Origin: Thermoplasmata archaeon
Lineage (GTDB): Archaea > Thermoplasmatota > Thermoplasmata > Sysuiplasmatales > Sysuiplasmataceae
DNA length: 61,935 bases
Reading direction: 5' to 3'
NCBI GenBank assembly: GCA_021817225.1
Contig: JAKAVR010000004.1
Coordinates: 1-61,935 of the forward strand
This document shows, piece by piece, positions 8,823 to 16,493 of this stretch. Under the pieces are notes generated by a model. That model had not been told where the DNA came from and made no database searches. It saw only the letters and a list, made by a program, of their open reading frames with translations. Within the stretch, counting starts at the first letter, position 1. The number at the start of each line of letters is the position of its first letter. The translations under genes and the position numbers were made by a program.

Positions 8823-9669
8823 CCGAGAATTCCTCCCCTACCCTTTCAATTGATTTGATCCTCACTCCGCTCCCCTCAAGCAGCGCGATGGCGGAAGAAA
8901 TGCCATCGGGTGGTTCTCGTATCAGTATGGAACCACCTTCAACACCCACAGCATTGAGAACCCGGCTTGCAAGCACAACGTCGGAGACCCGAAGCCGCAG
9001 CCTTGAACCGGAGCGGACAGCGCCTTCGGAAAGGGATAACCCGCTTTTCACACAGCCGTCCTGGATCCTTACAAAGGAATTCGCGAAATCTTCCACGCTG
9101 CGCCTATCAGAAGTGGTTATGAAGAGCGTGGATGATTTGTTTCTGACAATGTCAGCAAGGCAGGAGTAGATGAAACTCAATTGGGACGGATCGAGTGCCT
9201 TGTCCATGCAATCCACAATCATGAGCTCTGGCCTGCGGCAGATGGGAAGAAGAAATTTGGCAATCTCCACCTTGTGAGACGGAATTCTGGAAATACGCAC
9301 GTGCCTTTCATTCCACAGGTCCAGCAGCCGCAACGCCTCTCTGGCATCATCCCGCGTGAATCCATACAGCTTGGATGCGTGGACGAGCATATCATCCAGG
9401 TAAAGGTTCGAAGGGAGTGAATAGCGGCCCGAAACGAATGCACAGCTGCGGCTCAGTTGTAGGGAGGAGAACGGATCCACTCCCAGGACACGGACCCTTC
9501 CGCCGTCGATCGTGGTCAGTCCTGCGATGATGGATACAACAGTTCCCTTCCCTGAACCCGGCGGGCCCGTAAGGCATGTGACTTCCCCCGATTGCGCGGC
9601 AAAGGAAACTCCTTTCAGGGAAACGTCCCTGCCCTCCTTCGAGACTTTTTGAAACTCGATAGCCCGCAT
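8791..9669 (-). CDS. degenerate ABC transporter ATPase
   Basis: A 292-residue ABC ATPase. Walker A is present (GPPGSGKG, residues 35-42) and the D-loop ALDP is at about 158-161. Other motifs are altered: the Q-loop region reads FVSGRYSLP with no Gln, the signature position reads SRIPSHKVEIAK instead of LSGGQ, Walker B reads MIVDCMDKALD with Cys in place of the catalytic Glu, and the switch region reads FITTSDRR with no His. It can probably bind but hardly hydrolyse ATP. The start at 9669 is preferred over the upstream GTG at 9756 because a TATA-like box (9722-9731) falls inside that extension. It pairs with the overlapping permease gene. Confidence 0.85.
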   Translation of the reverse strand: MRAIEFQKVSKEGRDVSLKGVSFAAQSGEVTCLTGPPGSGKGTVVSIIAGLTTIDGGRVRVLGVDPFSSLQLSRSCAFVSGRYSLPSNLYLDDMLVHASKLYGFTRDDAREALRLLDLWNERHVRISRIPSHKVEIAKFLLPICRRPELMIVDCMDKALDPSQLSFIYSCLADIVRNKSSTLFITTSDRRSVEDFANSFVRIQDGCVKSGLSLSEGAVRSGSRLRLRVSDVVLASRVLNAVGVEGGSILIREPPDGISSAIALLEGSGVRIKSIERVGEEFSVGEDENTSAS

Positions 9670-9721
9670 GAATGGAACCAGCTGTTTCAACTTTCCTGGA
9701 TGCCCATTCGATACTCGTCCA

Positions 9722-9731
9722 CAATATATGT
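9722..9731 (-). promoter_or_regulatory. TATA-like box for the ABC ATPase/permease genes
   Basis: On the minus strand the bases read ACATATATTG. The centre is about 57 bases from the ATG at 9669, which leaves a leader of some 30 bases. It argues against the longer N terminus starting at 9756. Confidence 0.4.
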
Positions 9732-9785
9732 TTGTTTTGAGGAGGGGCGAGGACACGGTAATTGCAAAACCGACAGTTTAATTAA

Positions 9786-9797
9786 TGATATATTATA
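9786..9797 (+). promoter_or_regulatory. AT-rich promoter between divergent ABC and MoxR/VWA units
   Basis: A TGATATATTATA run lies in an otherwise GC-rich intergenic gap, about 65 bases before the GTG start of the MoxR2 gene. It is the best TATA candidate for that unit. Confidence 0.4.
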
Positions 9798-9857
9798 ACG
9801 TGAAACCAAGTGCTATGATCGACAATCCTGACTGGTGTTGGCAGAGGATGCGGAGAG

Positions 9858-10823
9858 GTGTCGATTTTGCGTGAGACATCCGCACTCGGTGGAACCGTAG
9901 AAGATGCCGTGGATGCCATAAAGGCAAAGAACGGCATAGTAGGAAGGGAAAAGGAGCTCAGGCTGGCGCTGCTCTGCTCCTTGGCAGGGAGGCACACCCT
10001 CATAGAGGGTCCAGTGGGAGTCGGAAAGACGGTTCTGGCGACAGCCATTGCAGACCATCTCAACCGGCCCATATTCCGTGTTGACGGCGATGAGCGCTAC
10101 ACTGAACAGAAACTGACAGGGTGGTTTGATCCCCCCATCGTGATGAAGAAAGGCTACACAATGGATGCGTTCATAAGCGGGCCGCTGACATCGGCGATGG
10201 ACACAGGTGGCATCCTTTTCATCAACGAACTGAACAGGCTTAATGAGGGCGTGCAAAACGTTCTGCTGCCAGCAATGGACGAGGGAAAGATAGAGGTCCC
10301 GAGGATTGGCACCATGATGGCAAAAGAGGGTTTTCTGATCATTGCAACGCAGAACCCACGTGAATTTGTCGCCACGAGCTCCCTCTCAGAGGCATTGTCA
10401 GACAGGTTTGAGCTGCTGCCCCTCACTTATCAGTCGGAGGAGGAAGAAAGGCTCATAGTTGAGACGAGGACTGGAATCAAGGAGCAGCGTGTCATCAGGG
10501 CAGTCACATCCATCATCCGCGAAACAAGGGTGCACCCCTCGATTCGCCGCGGCGCATCAATCAGGGCGGCCACAGGAATGGCCCTCCTTCTTTCAAGAAT
10601 GGGAACCTCATTCGCGGCATTCCGGGAGGCCGCGTACATGTCAATACCCACCAGGGTCGAACTCCGTGAAGATGCCAAGAAGACGGTCTATGAGGTAATA
10701 GACGAAATACTTGAGAAGGTTCTGACAGATATTCCGATTGAGCAGCCCGCTCAGGTCAGAGCTGAGTCGAATGAAGAGCCTCCGGAGAAGAAGTCCGAGG
10801 AAAAAAAAACGATCAGGAAGTAG
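9858..10823 (+). CDS. MoxR/ChlI-like AAA+ ATPase (second copy)
   Basis: A 321-residue AAA+ protein. Walker A GPVGVGKT is at 51-58, the Walker B region reads ILFINELNRL at about 119-128 with Asn where Asp is usual, sensor asparagine lies in IATQNP near 166, and the arginine segment LSEALSDRF ends near 184. GTG start at 9858 follows a GGAGAG run. The tail (from about residue 290) becomes Pro/Glu/Lys rich and ends at TAG 10823 just after a run of nine A. A -1 slip there would join it to the VWA gene in the next frame, giving a ChlD-like arrangement of AAA domain, acidic linker and VWA domain. It likely works with that VWA protein as a chelatase- or MoxR-type complex. Confidence 0.9.
   Translation: MSILRETSALGGTVEDAVDAIKAKNGIVGREKELRLALLCSLAGRHTLIEGPVGVGKTVLATAIADHLNRPIFRVDGDERYTEQKLTGWFDPPIVMKKGYTMDAFISGPLTSAMDTGGILFINELNRLNEGVQNVLLPAMDEGKIEVPRIGTMMAKEGFLIIATQNPREFVATSSLSEALSDRFELLPLTYQSEEEERLIVETRTGIKEQRVIRAVTSIIRETRVHPSIRRGASIRAATGMALLLSRMGTSFAAFREAAYMSIPTRVELREDAKKTVYEVIDEILEKVLTDIPIEQPAQVRAESNEEPPEKKSEEKKTIRK
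10801..10810 (+). other. candidate -1 ribosomal frameshift site (A AAA AAA C)
   Basis: Nine A followed by C. In the MoxR2 frame the codons are GAA AAA AAA ACG, so an A-AAA-AAA slippery heptamer sits in register, 12 bases before the stop. After a -1 slip the reading continues AAC GAT CAG GAA GTA GAG through an acidic linker into the VWA gene. A sequencing error in the homopolymer (10 A instead of 9) would give the same fused frame. Confidence 0.45.
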
Positions 10824-10852
10824 AGAGTGAGCCTGACGATGCCCTGGACATA

Positions 10853-11719
10853 ATGCAACGGTTGAAGGGTATAGTCGATGTTCCCGGGGGAACCGGAGAG
10901 GAAATTATCTGGTCGATTGCAAAAAACTACCAGAAGATAAGGCTCAAGGCAAAGGACCCATCGCTTGTGAGGGCGGCAAAAAGGATTGCAATAAGGGCAA
11001 TAATAGACAGGACACTGAGGCAGCTCGGCCCCACCAAGATGCCTACGGTAAAAAGGCTTGTGGATTACAGGCCGGGCGTTGAAGGGGAGATTGAGATAGC
11101 CAGCACACTGGATAATATTGCTTCCCCCAGGGACATTCAGCCCGAGGAAATAGTGCTTGAGAGGAAAGAACTGAAACACATTGCATGCGTGCTTATGATC
11201 GATGCAAGCCTCTCAATGACAGGGGAGAAGCTCGCCGTTGCAACTAGCTCGATAGCTGTCCTGGCGCACAGGCTCAAGGGAATTGAGTACGCGGTGGTGC
11301 TCTTCGAAAACAAGGCAAACACAATAAAGAAGATGGAGAAGGATGCGGACATGGAAAAGCTCATTGGCGATCTCCTTGACCTGAACGCCATGGGATACAC
11401 CAACATAGAGGAGGGATTGAGGGCGGGCCTCAGGGAGCTCGAAAAAGCAAAGACTCCCAATAAGATAGGTGTAGTCGTCACAGACGGCAATTATACCATG
11501 GGCCACGATCCGAGGCAGCTTGCAGCATTGTTTCCGAAGCTGCACGTTATGATGACAACAGGACTGGATGCAAGGGACGACGTGTGCCAGGGAATGGCAA
11601 GCAATGGCAAGGGTGAGATGTACGAGATCAAGAATTACGAGGAAATGCCGAAGGTCCTGTACAGCCTGATCAAGACGTTCAACCTCAGACTGCACCAGAG
11701 GGGCGGAACAAACAGGTAG
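10853..11719 (+). CDS. VWA domain protein (ChlD/CoxE-like partner of MoxR)
   Basis: A 288-residue protein with a helical, basic N-terminal part and a VWA domain from about residue 108. The metal-site residues are visible: DASLSM at 117-122 (D-x-S-x-S), a Thr in GYTNIEEGL near 183, and VVTDGN near 208-213. The ATG at 10853 has no clear ribosome site, and the frame is open upstream back to the A9 run, encoding an acidic stretch (EVESEPDDALDI); it may therefore be made mainly as the C-terminal part of a frameshift fusion with the MoxR2 ATPase. AAA plus VWA is the architecture of metal chelatases and MoxR/VWA chaperones; no chelatase pathway genes are nearby. Confidence 0.88.
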   Translation: MQRLKGIVDVPGGTGEEIIWSIAKNYQKIRLKAKDPSLVRAAKRIAIRAIIDRTLRQLGPTKMPTVKRLVDYRPGVEGEIEIASTLDNIASPRDIQPEEIVLERKELKHIACVLMIDASLSMTGEKLAVATSSIAVLAHRLKGIEYAVVLFENKANTIKKMEKDADMEKLIGDLLDLNAMGYTNIEEGLRAGLRELEKAKTPNKIGVVVTDGNYTMGHDPRQLAALFPKLHVMMTTGLDARDDVCQGMASNGKGEMYEIKNYEEMPKVLYSLIKTFNLRLHQRGGTNR

Positions 11720-11782
11720 GCAGGCACCAGCCAACTGTTAAATAACCTCTGATGATTCTTTCAGGCCATAAAAGTGGTTGTT

Positions 11783-12823
11783 ATGGTCTACAGGGTTACT
11801 TTGATTCCGGGGGACGGCATAGGACCAGAAGTCACGCAGGCCGCAGTGAGGGTTCTCGAAGCGACTGGAGTGCGATTCGACTGGGAAGTGGTAGAGGCTG
11901 GACAGAAAGTAATTGCAGAAAAGGGGACTCCGCTTCCAGAGAGCGTCCTGGAGAGCCTGAGGAAGAACAAGGTGGGGCTCAAGGGCCCTCTGACGACGCC
12001 AATCGGCGGCGGCTTTAGGAGCGTAAATGTATCACTGAGGCAGATGCTCGATCTGTATGCAAGCGTCCGGCCGGCAAGGTCCATTGCAGGTGAGGGTACG
12101 CTGTATTCGGATGTGGACCTTGTTGTCGTGCGGGAGGCAACGGAGGAACTCTACTCGGGCGTGGAGCACTGGGTCGACAGGGATCATTCTGCCGCTGAGA
12201 CGATAGGCATTGTCACGAGAAAGGCATCCGAGCGGATTGTCAAATTCGCGTTTGAATATGCGCTCAAGGAGAAGAGGCACAAGGTCACGGCCGTCCACAA
12301 GGCCAATATTATGAAGTTCACAGGCGGCCTTTTCCAGGAAGTCGCGCAGAAGATCGCAAAGTCATACCCTTCGATACAGTTCGAAGAGAGGCTCGTCGAC
12401 AACATGGCCATGCAGCTTGTGAAGAAGCCCCAGGATTATGATGTCATTGTAACGACAAACCTGTTTGGTGACATACTCTCCGACCTGTGTTCTGGACTTG
12501 CTGGCGGGCTGGGTATAACACCCGGGGCCATTATAGGGGAGGATATGGCTTTGTTTGAACCGGTCCACGGTTCTGCCCCCAAATACGCGGGCCAGGATAA
12601 GGTAAACCCTGTTGCGACCATCCTTTCCGGAGAAATGATGCTGAAGTACCTAGGCGAGAGAGAGGCTGCTGAAAAAGTGTGGAATGCAGTCTACGAGACA
12701 ATAAAGGAAAAGAAGCATGTCACATACGACCTCGCTCTACCGGGCTACACATCGAGGCCTGTGCCGCCATCAAAGTGTTCGGAAATGACGGACGAGATTG
12801 TGAAGAGGGTCGAGGCAACCTGA
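11783..12823 (+). CDS. icd: isocitrate dehydrogenase-like enzyme (probably NADP-dependent)
   Basis: A 346-residue member of the isocitrate/isopropylmalate dehydrogenase family, oxidatively decarboxylating a 2-hydroxy tricarboxylate. The N terminus [12 protein letters not shown] is typical. The substrate loop reads [20 protein letters not shown], whose S-x-N-x-x-L-R fits isocitrate rather than isopropylmalate. The cofactor loop [15 protein letters not shown] matches the Lys-Tyr form seen in NADP enzymes. It is shorter than bacterial Icd (about 416) and near the short archaeal/mitochondrial type. ATG 11783 is chosen; a GTG lies 9 bases upstream. An AT-rich box (TTAAATAA near 11739-11746) precedes it. 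Homoisocitrate dehydrogenase is a less likely alternative. Confidence 0.88.
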   Translation: MVYRVTLIPGDGIGPEVTQAAVRVLEATGVRFDWEVVEAGQKVIAEKGTPLPESVLESLRKNKVGLKGPLTTPIGGGFRSVNVSLRQMLDLYASVRPARSIAGEGTLYSDVDLVVVREATEELYSGVEHWVDRDHSAAETIGIVTRKASERIVKFAFEYALKEKRHKVTAVHKANIMKFTGGLFQEVAQKIAKSYPSIQFEERLVDNMAMQLVKKPQDYDVIVTTNLFGDILSDLCSGLAGGLGITPGAIIGEDMALFEPVHGSAPKYAGQDKVNPVATILSGEMMLKYLGEREAAEKVWNAVYETIKEKKHVTYDLALPGYTSRPVPPSKCSEMTDEIVKRVEAT

Positions 12824-14053
12824 TCAGAGGGCCAGCGTCTCTCCCTTCTTGGGCATGAACACCCGCCTTTCGCCAAGAGCGTCGGCAAGCGGCTGCCTTT
12901 TGTCGCCGTCCCCGTGAACCAGTATTACAGTCTCCGGATCACACCTGTTGACAAAATCAACGAGTTCCGAGTGGCCCGCGTGGGCAGAAAGGTCAAATCG
13001 CTTCACCTCGCACTTGACTGTCTCCAGTACCCCGTTTATTTCAAGTTGACCCGTATGCAGCAGCCTGTAGCCGTTTGATTCCTCAACCTGGAAGCCGCTC
13101 ATCAGCACGCCACTTTTTGTATCGTTTTTTATTTTTTCGATGTAGGTCAGCGCGGGTCCACCGTCCAGCATTCCGCTCGTGGTTACTATGACATCGGCCC
13201 TGTCGCTTCTGAACCTGTCTTCGTTGGTCTCCACCGCGAACGCCTTCAGGCAAGCCCTCTTCAAAGCGGAGTGGGAGGTCACATATTCCCTGGAATGGTT
13301 GTATATCCTGTTTATCTTGCGGCCCATGCCGTCGACCCAGATGTTGTAGTCTGTCTTCTCAAGTATCATCAGCAGCTCCTGGGTCCTTCCGACGGCAAAG
13401 GCAGGGAGTATGGCCTGACCGCCCCTGTCTACAATCTCCTTCACCTTGTCCAAGAGTTCGTTTTCTGTCTTCCTTCTGTCCGGATGGTCGCGCCCGGAAT
13501 ATGTTGATTCTATGACAAGGATGTCGGCCTTTGGCACGATGGCCCCAGGTACGAGCCGCGTCTCGGCGGTGTGTATGTCACCGGTGAAAAGCACTGTGTT
13601 CTCGCCCTTGAATTCGAACATTGCCGCTCCCGGAATATGGCCCGCCTGCCTCGGTATGAATTCGGTGCCTCCGATGTCAAACCCGTTATCGAACCGTTCG
13701 ACCGAGAAGAGCGACATCGTGTCCTCCACATCTCCGTTCTCGTACGGTTCCATGTATCCTTCCATCTTCGCGACCTTGAGGCTGTCGAGCATGAGCAGTT
13801 TTCCAACTTCCTTCGTCGGATAAGTTCCGTGAACCGGAACCTGGTATCTTGACGCTATCCACGGTATCATCCCGGAGTGATCCACATGCGCGTGAGTCAG
13901 TATGATCTCGTCAACAGGCGGTGCCTGAAGCGGATAAACTGGCGGATCCTTCGGTATCAGGCCATAGTCGAACATTACCTTTCCAAAGCCGTCTTCAACA
14001 GTAACTGCGAGTCCGCCGACTTCATCGGCCCCGCCATAAAATGTAAACTTCAA
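12824..14053 (-). CDS. beta-CASP metallo-beta-lactamase ribonuclease (aCPSF2-like)
   Basis: A 409-residue metallo-beta-lactamase/beta-CASP nuclease. Motif 2 THAHVDHSG is at residues 53-61, a GH-containing motif (AGHIPGAAMFEF) near 137, FTGDIHT near 157, and beta-CASP motifs in VIESTYSGRDH, PAFAVGRTQE and the terminal SAHAGHSEL and VHGDG. Absence of N-terminal KH domains separates it from aCPSF1; the HAHVDHSG form fits CPSF-like enzymes better than RNase J. It probably processes mRNA 3' ends or degrades RNA. It ends one base after the convergent dehydrogenase. Confidence 0.9.
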   Translation of the reverse strand: MKFTFYGGADEVGGLAVTVEDGFGKVMFDYGLIPKDPPVYPLQAPPVDEIILTHAHVDHSGMIPWIASRYQVPVHGTYPTKEVGKLLMLDSLKVAKMEGYMEPYENGDVEDTMSLFSVERFDNGFDIGGTEFIPRQAGHIPGAAMFEFKGENTVLFTGDIHTAETRLVPGAIVPKADILVIESTYSGRDHPDRRKTENELLDKVKEIVDRGGQAILPAFAVGRTQELLMILEKTDYNIWVDGMGRKINRIYNHSREYVTSHSALKRACLKAFAVETNEDRFRSDRADVIVTTSGMLDGGPALTYIEKIKNDTKSGVLMSGFQVEESNGYRLLHTGQLEINGVLETVKCEVKRFDLSAHAGHSELVDFVNRCDPETVILVHGDGDKRQPLADALGERRVFMPKKGETLAL

Positions 14054-14416
14054 TCCCTGTCACCCATCTGATAATCTGTGCGATACAACAGAACACTAAT
14101 ATCTATTTTCAGTGAATGCTTAGACAAATCGGTATATGTACTTTTTGCAAAGGAAGCCATGGAGTCGCGACGGATGTGAACATCGGATTTTCCTTCAAAG
14201 CCGCTGGAGAATACCTCCCGACTGATTCAGAAGGTGGCTGTACGAAGCACGACGGGAGTCAACAAAAGATAAGCCAAAATGGCGCCAGGAGACTCAATTG
14301 AAGTTTGCATGCGAATACATTTCGCCAGTGACGAGTCGCGGTCATGCCGGTTGGAATTCATTTAACACAACGAAACAACATCCACAGAAAAGTGCATATA
14401 TACCGTATCCTTATAA
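14054..14416. other. intergenic stretch before the peptide transporter operon
   Basis: No convincing gene. A 61-codon frame at 14116-14301 lacks any family resemblance and has no ribosome site. The right end carries the operon promoter. Confidence 0.5.
14393..14402 (+). promoter_or_regulatory. TATA-like box of the peptide ABC transporter operon
   Basis: GCATATATAC lies 30-40 bases before the ATG at 14432, the spacing expected for a short-leader archaeal transcript. The GTG at 14417 would lie before or at the transcription start, so ATG 14432 is preferred. Confidence 0.5.
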
Positions 14417-14431
14417 GTGAAACGAGCGGAA

Positions 14432-15499
14432 ATGGAACTGCGCTTCTATATTGTCAGGCGTATACTGGTCCTCATACCTACTCTGCTCGGCCTGACGCTT
14501 CTGATGTTCCTGCTTGAGGCAATGATTCCTCCGGCACTGCTTGAAATACCATACTTCAATCCCAAATCAGGTATCTCAAGAACAATACAGCTGCATAACG
14601 CTGCAATACTTCTTGGACTCAATCTGCCTCTTCCGCTTAGGTATTTCAAATATGTGTGGCTCATCCTCCATGGTGATCTTGGTGTTATGAACCTTGCCGG
14701 TTACCCCGGTTCTGTCACGCTGGCAATAGAGCAGGCTTTTCCTAACACAATACAGCTTGCACTTTTTGCAACAATCCTTGCCCTGGCAATAGCGATTCCG
14801 CTTGGCACGTTCATTGGTGCCAGGCCGAACAGCGTTGCGGATCAGGTCGGCAGAGTGTTCTCCCTTTCTGGGTTTGCAATGCCCGCCTTCTGGCTTGCCG
14901 TCATGCTGCAGATAGGGCTCGGCAAGAATGTGATAACAGGCAACCCGTTCGGCGTATTCCCGATCAGCGGATCCGTCCCCGATGTCCCGATTGCACCGTC
15001 CTTCTACACCAATGGAATAACATCGCCGACTCATATACCGATATTTGATGCATTGCTCCACGCTGACTGGTCTTACGCGTGGGGGTCGTTCATGCATGTC
15101 GTGCTCCCGACTCTGACTCTTACATACGGCATTCTTGCGGGTATTCTGAGGTTCATAAGGGCGGGCATGGTGGACAGCACTTATCAGGAGTATGTGCGCA
15201 CAGCAAGGGCAAAGGGAGTGCCTGAAAGGGATGTCATCAAGAGACATATAAGGAGAAACGCCCTGATTCCGACGGTCACCGTCATGGGGCTTCTGTTTGC
15301 GAGCCTCCTTGGCGGGGCTGTGCTTGTCGAAACTGTTTTCAACTACCCCGGCTTAGGATTGCTCTCGGTGCAGGCGGCGATAAATTTCCAGATTTTTGCC
15401 GTTATTGGAAGTACACTCGTATTCGGAGTGATCCTGATGGTCGCGAACCTGATAGTGGACATCGTGTACGCACTGATAGATCCGAGGATAAGGTACTGA
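14432..15499 (+). CDS. dppB: peptide-type ABC transporter permease (DppB/OppB family)
   Basis: A 355-residue permease with six predicted spans. The N-terminal YIVRRILVLIPTLLGLTLLMF helix is the family hallmark and the EAA coupling loop (EYVRTARAKGVPERDVIKRH, about residues 250-270) contacts the ATPases. A long extracytoplasmic loop follows span 1. It is the first gene of an operon with a second permease, two ATPases and a small membrane protein. Substrate is likely peptides, but this family also carries sugars or metals in archaea. Confidence 0.92.
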   Translation: MELRFYIVRRILVLIPTLLGLTLLMFLLEAMIPPALLEIPYFNPKSGISRTIQLHNAAILLGLNLPLPLRYFKYVWLILHGDLGVMNLAGYPGSVTLAIEQAFPNTIQLALFATILALAIAIPLGTFIGARPNSVADQVGRVFSLSGFAMPAFWLAVMLQIGLGKNVITGNPFGVFPISGSVPDVPIAPSFYTNGITSPTHIPIFDALLHADWSYAWGSFMHVVLPTLTLTYGILAGILRFIRAGMVDSTYQEYVRTARAKGVPERDVIKRHIRRNALIPTVTVMGLLFASLLGGAVLVETVFNYPGLGLLSVQAAINFQIFAVIGSTLVFGVILMVANLIVDIVYALIDPRIRY

Positions 15500-15509
15500 G
15501 GGAGCACCA

Positions 15510-16493
15510 ATGGCTGATGTCAACGTAACCGGTAAAATGAAACCCGCCGTCACGGCTGCGAAGAAAAGACACCCGATGCTGGAAGACTTTTCTGCCACCT
15601 TCAAGGCATTCACGAGAAACAAGTTGGCGGTCGTCGGCTTCAGCATAACAATGGTGTACTTTGCACTGACTATTCTTGATTACGTTTACCCTGCATATCT
15701 TGGCGTAAGCAACATAGATCAGGTGACAAGCTGGGTATTTCCGCTGACTGCCAATCCTCCGACGGGTCCATTTATAATCCCGAGCACGGCCGCGGCGACA
15801 GCTCCGCACTGGTGGTTCTGGTTCGGGACTTCGCTTTCACGACAGCCAATATTACCGATTATGCTCGCTGCCCTTAAAACGGACATAACGTTTACCCTTG
15901 AAGTGGTCCTGCTTGGACTGTTGATAGGCATAACTGTGGGGGCCGTCGCAGGTTATCTGGGCGGAGTTGTTGACGAGACGCTGATGAGGATTACAGACAT
16001 ATTCTTCAGTGTTCCTTCACTGATACTTGCAATTGCCTTCGTGTATGTGCTTGGCTATTCTCTAAACAATCTTCTTGCTGCTCTTGTCATCCTCTGGTGG
16101 CCCACCTACGCAAGGCTCACAAGGGGCGTCACGCTTACAGTCAAGAGCATGAAATTTATCGAGGCCTCCAGAGCGAGCGGCGCCTCGAAAATCAGGATAA
16201 TATTCCGGCACGTCATTCCTAACGTCCTCTCTCCTTCATTTGTTCAGCTATCACTTGACCTCGGAACCGTCGTGTTGATACTGGCGGGCCTCCGTTTCAT
16301 AAATCTGCCGATTATCAGCCCCCTCATTCCAGAGCTTGGGACAATGATAAACGATGGGAACAGTGTTCTTGTCGGCGGATACTGGTGGGCCGTTACAGTC
16401 CCCGGCGTCTTCCTGCTTATTTTCACCGTTGCTGTAAATCTAATGGGGGATGGGCTCAGAGATGTTTTCGACCCTAAATTGAGAGGATTGTGA
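15510..16493 (+). CDS. dppC: peptide-type ABC transporter permease (DppC/OppC family)
   Basis: A 327-residue permease with an N-terminal OppC_N-type helix (about residues 45-65: NKLAVVGFSITMVYFALTIL), a substantial loop, and five further spans. The coupling loop reads KFIEASRASGASKIRIIFRH. It begins 10 bases after dppB and its TGA stop overlaps the start of the first ATPase by one base (TGATG), implying coupled translation. Partner of DppB in the translocation pore. Confidence 0.93.
   Translation: MADVNVTGKMKPAVTAAKKRHPMLEDFSATFKAFTRNKLAVVGFSITMVYFALTILDYVYPAYLGVSNIDQVTSWVFPLTANPPTGPFIIPSTAAATAPHWWFWFGTSLSRQPILPIMLAALKTDITFTLEVVLLGLLIGITVGAVAGYLGGVVDETLMRITDIFFSVPSLILAIAFVYVLGYSLNNLLAALVILWWPTYARLTRGVTLTVKSMKFIEASRASGASKIRIIFRHVIPNVLSPSFVQLSLDLGTVVLILAGLRFINLPIISPLIPELGTMINDGNSVLVGGYWWAVTVPGVFLLIFTVAVNLMGDGLRDVFDPKLRGL

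Noticed and set aside
9670-9756. N-terminal extension of the ABC ATPase to GTG 9756
   Set aside because: It contains the likely TATA box and has no ABC similarity.
14116-14301. 61-codon frame before the peptide operon
   Set aside because: No ribosome site, no family, no promoter at the right place.
14576-15247. 223-codon minus-strand frame opposite dppB
   Set aside because: Cys/Arg/His rich composition and antisense location make it a chance frame; dppB is clear.
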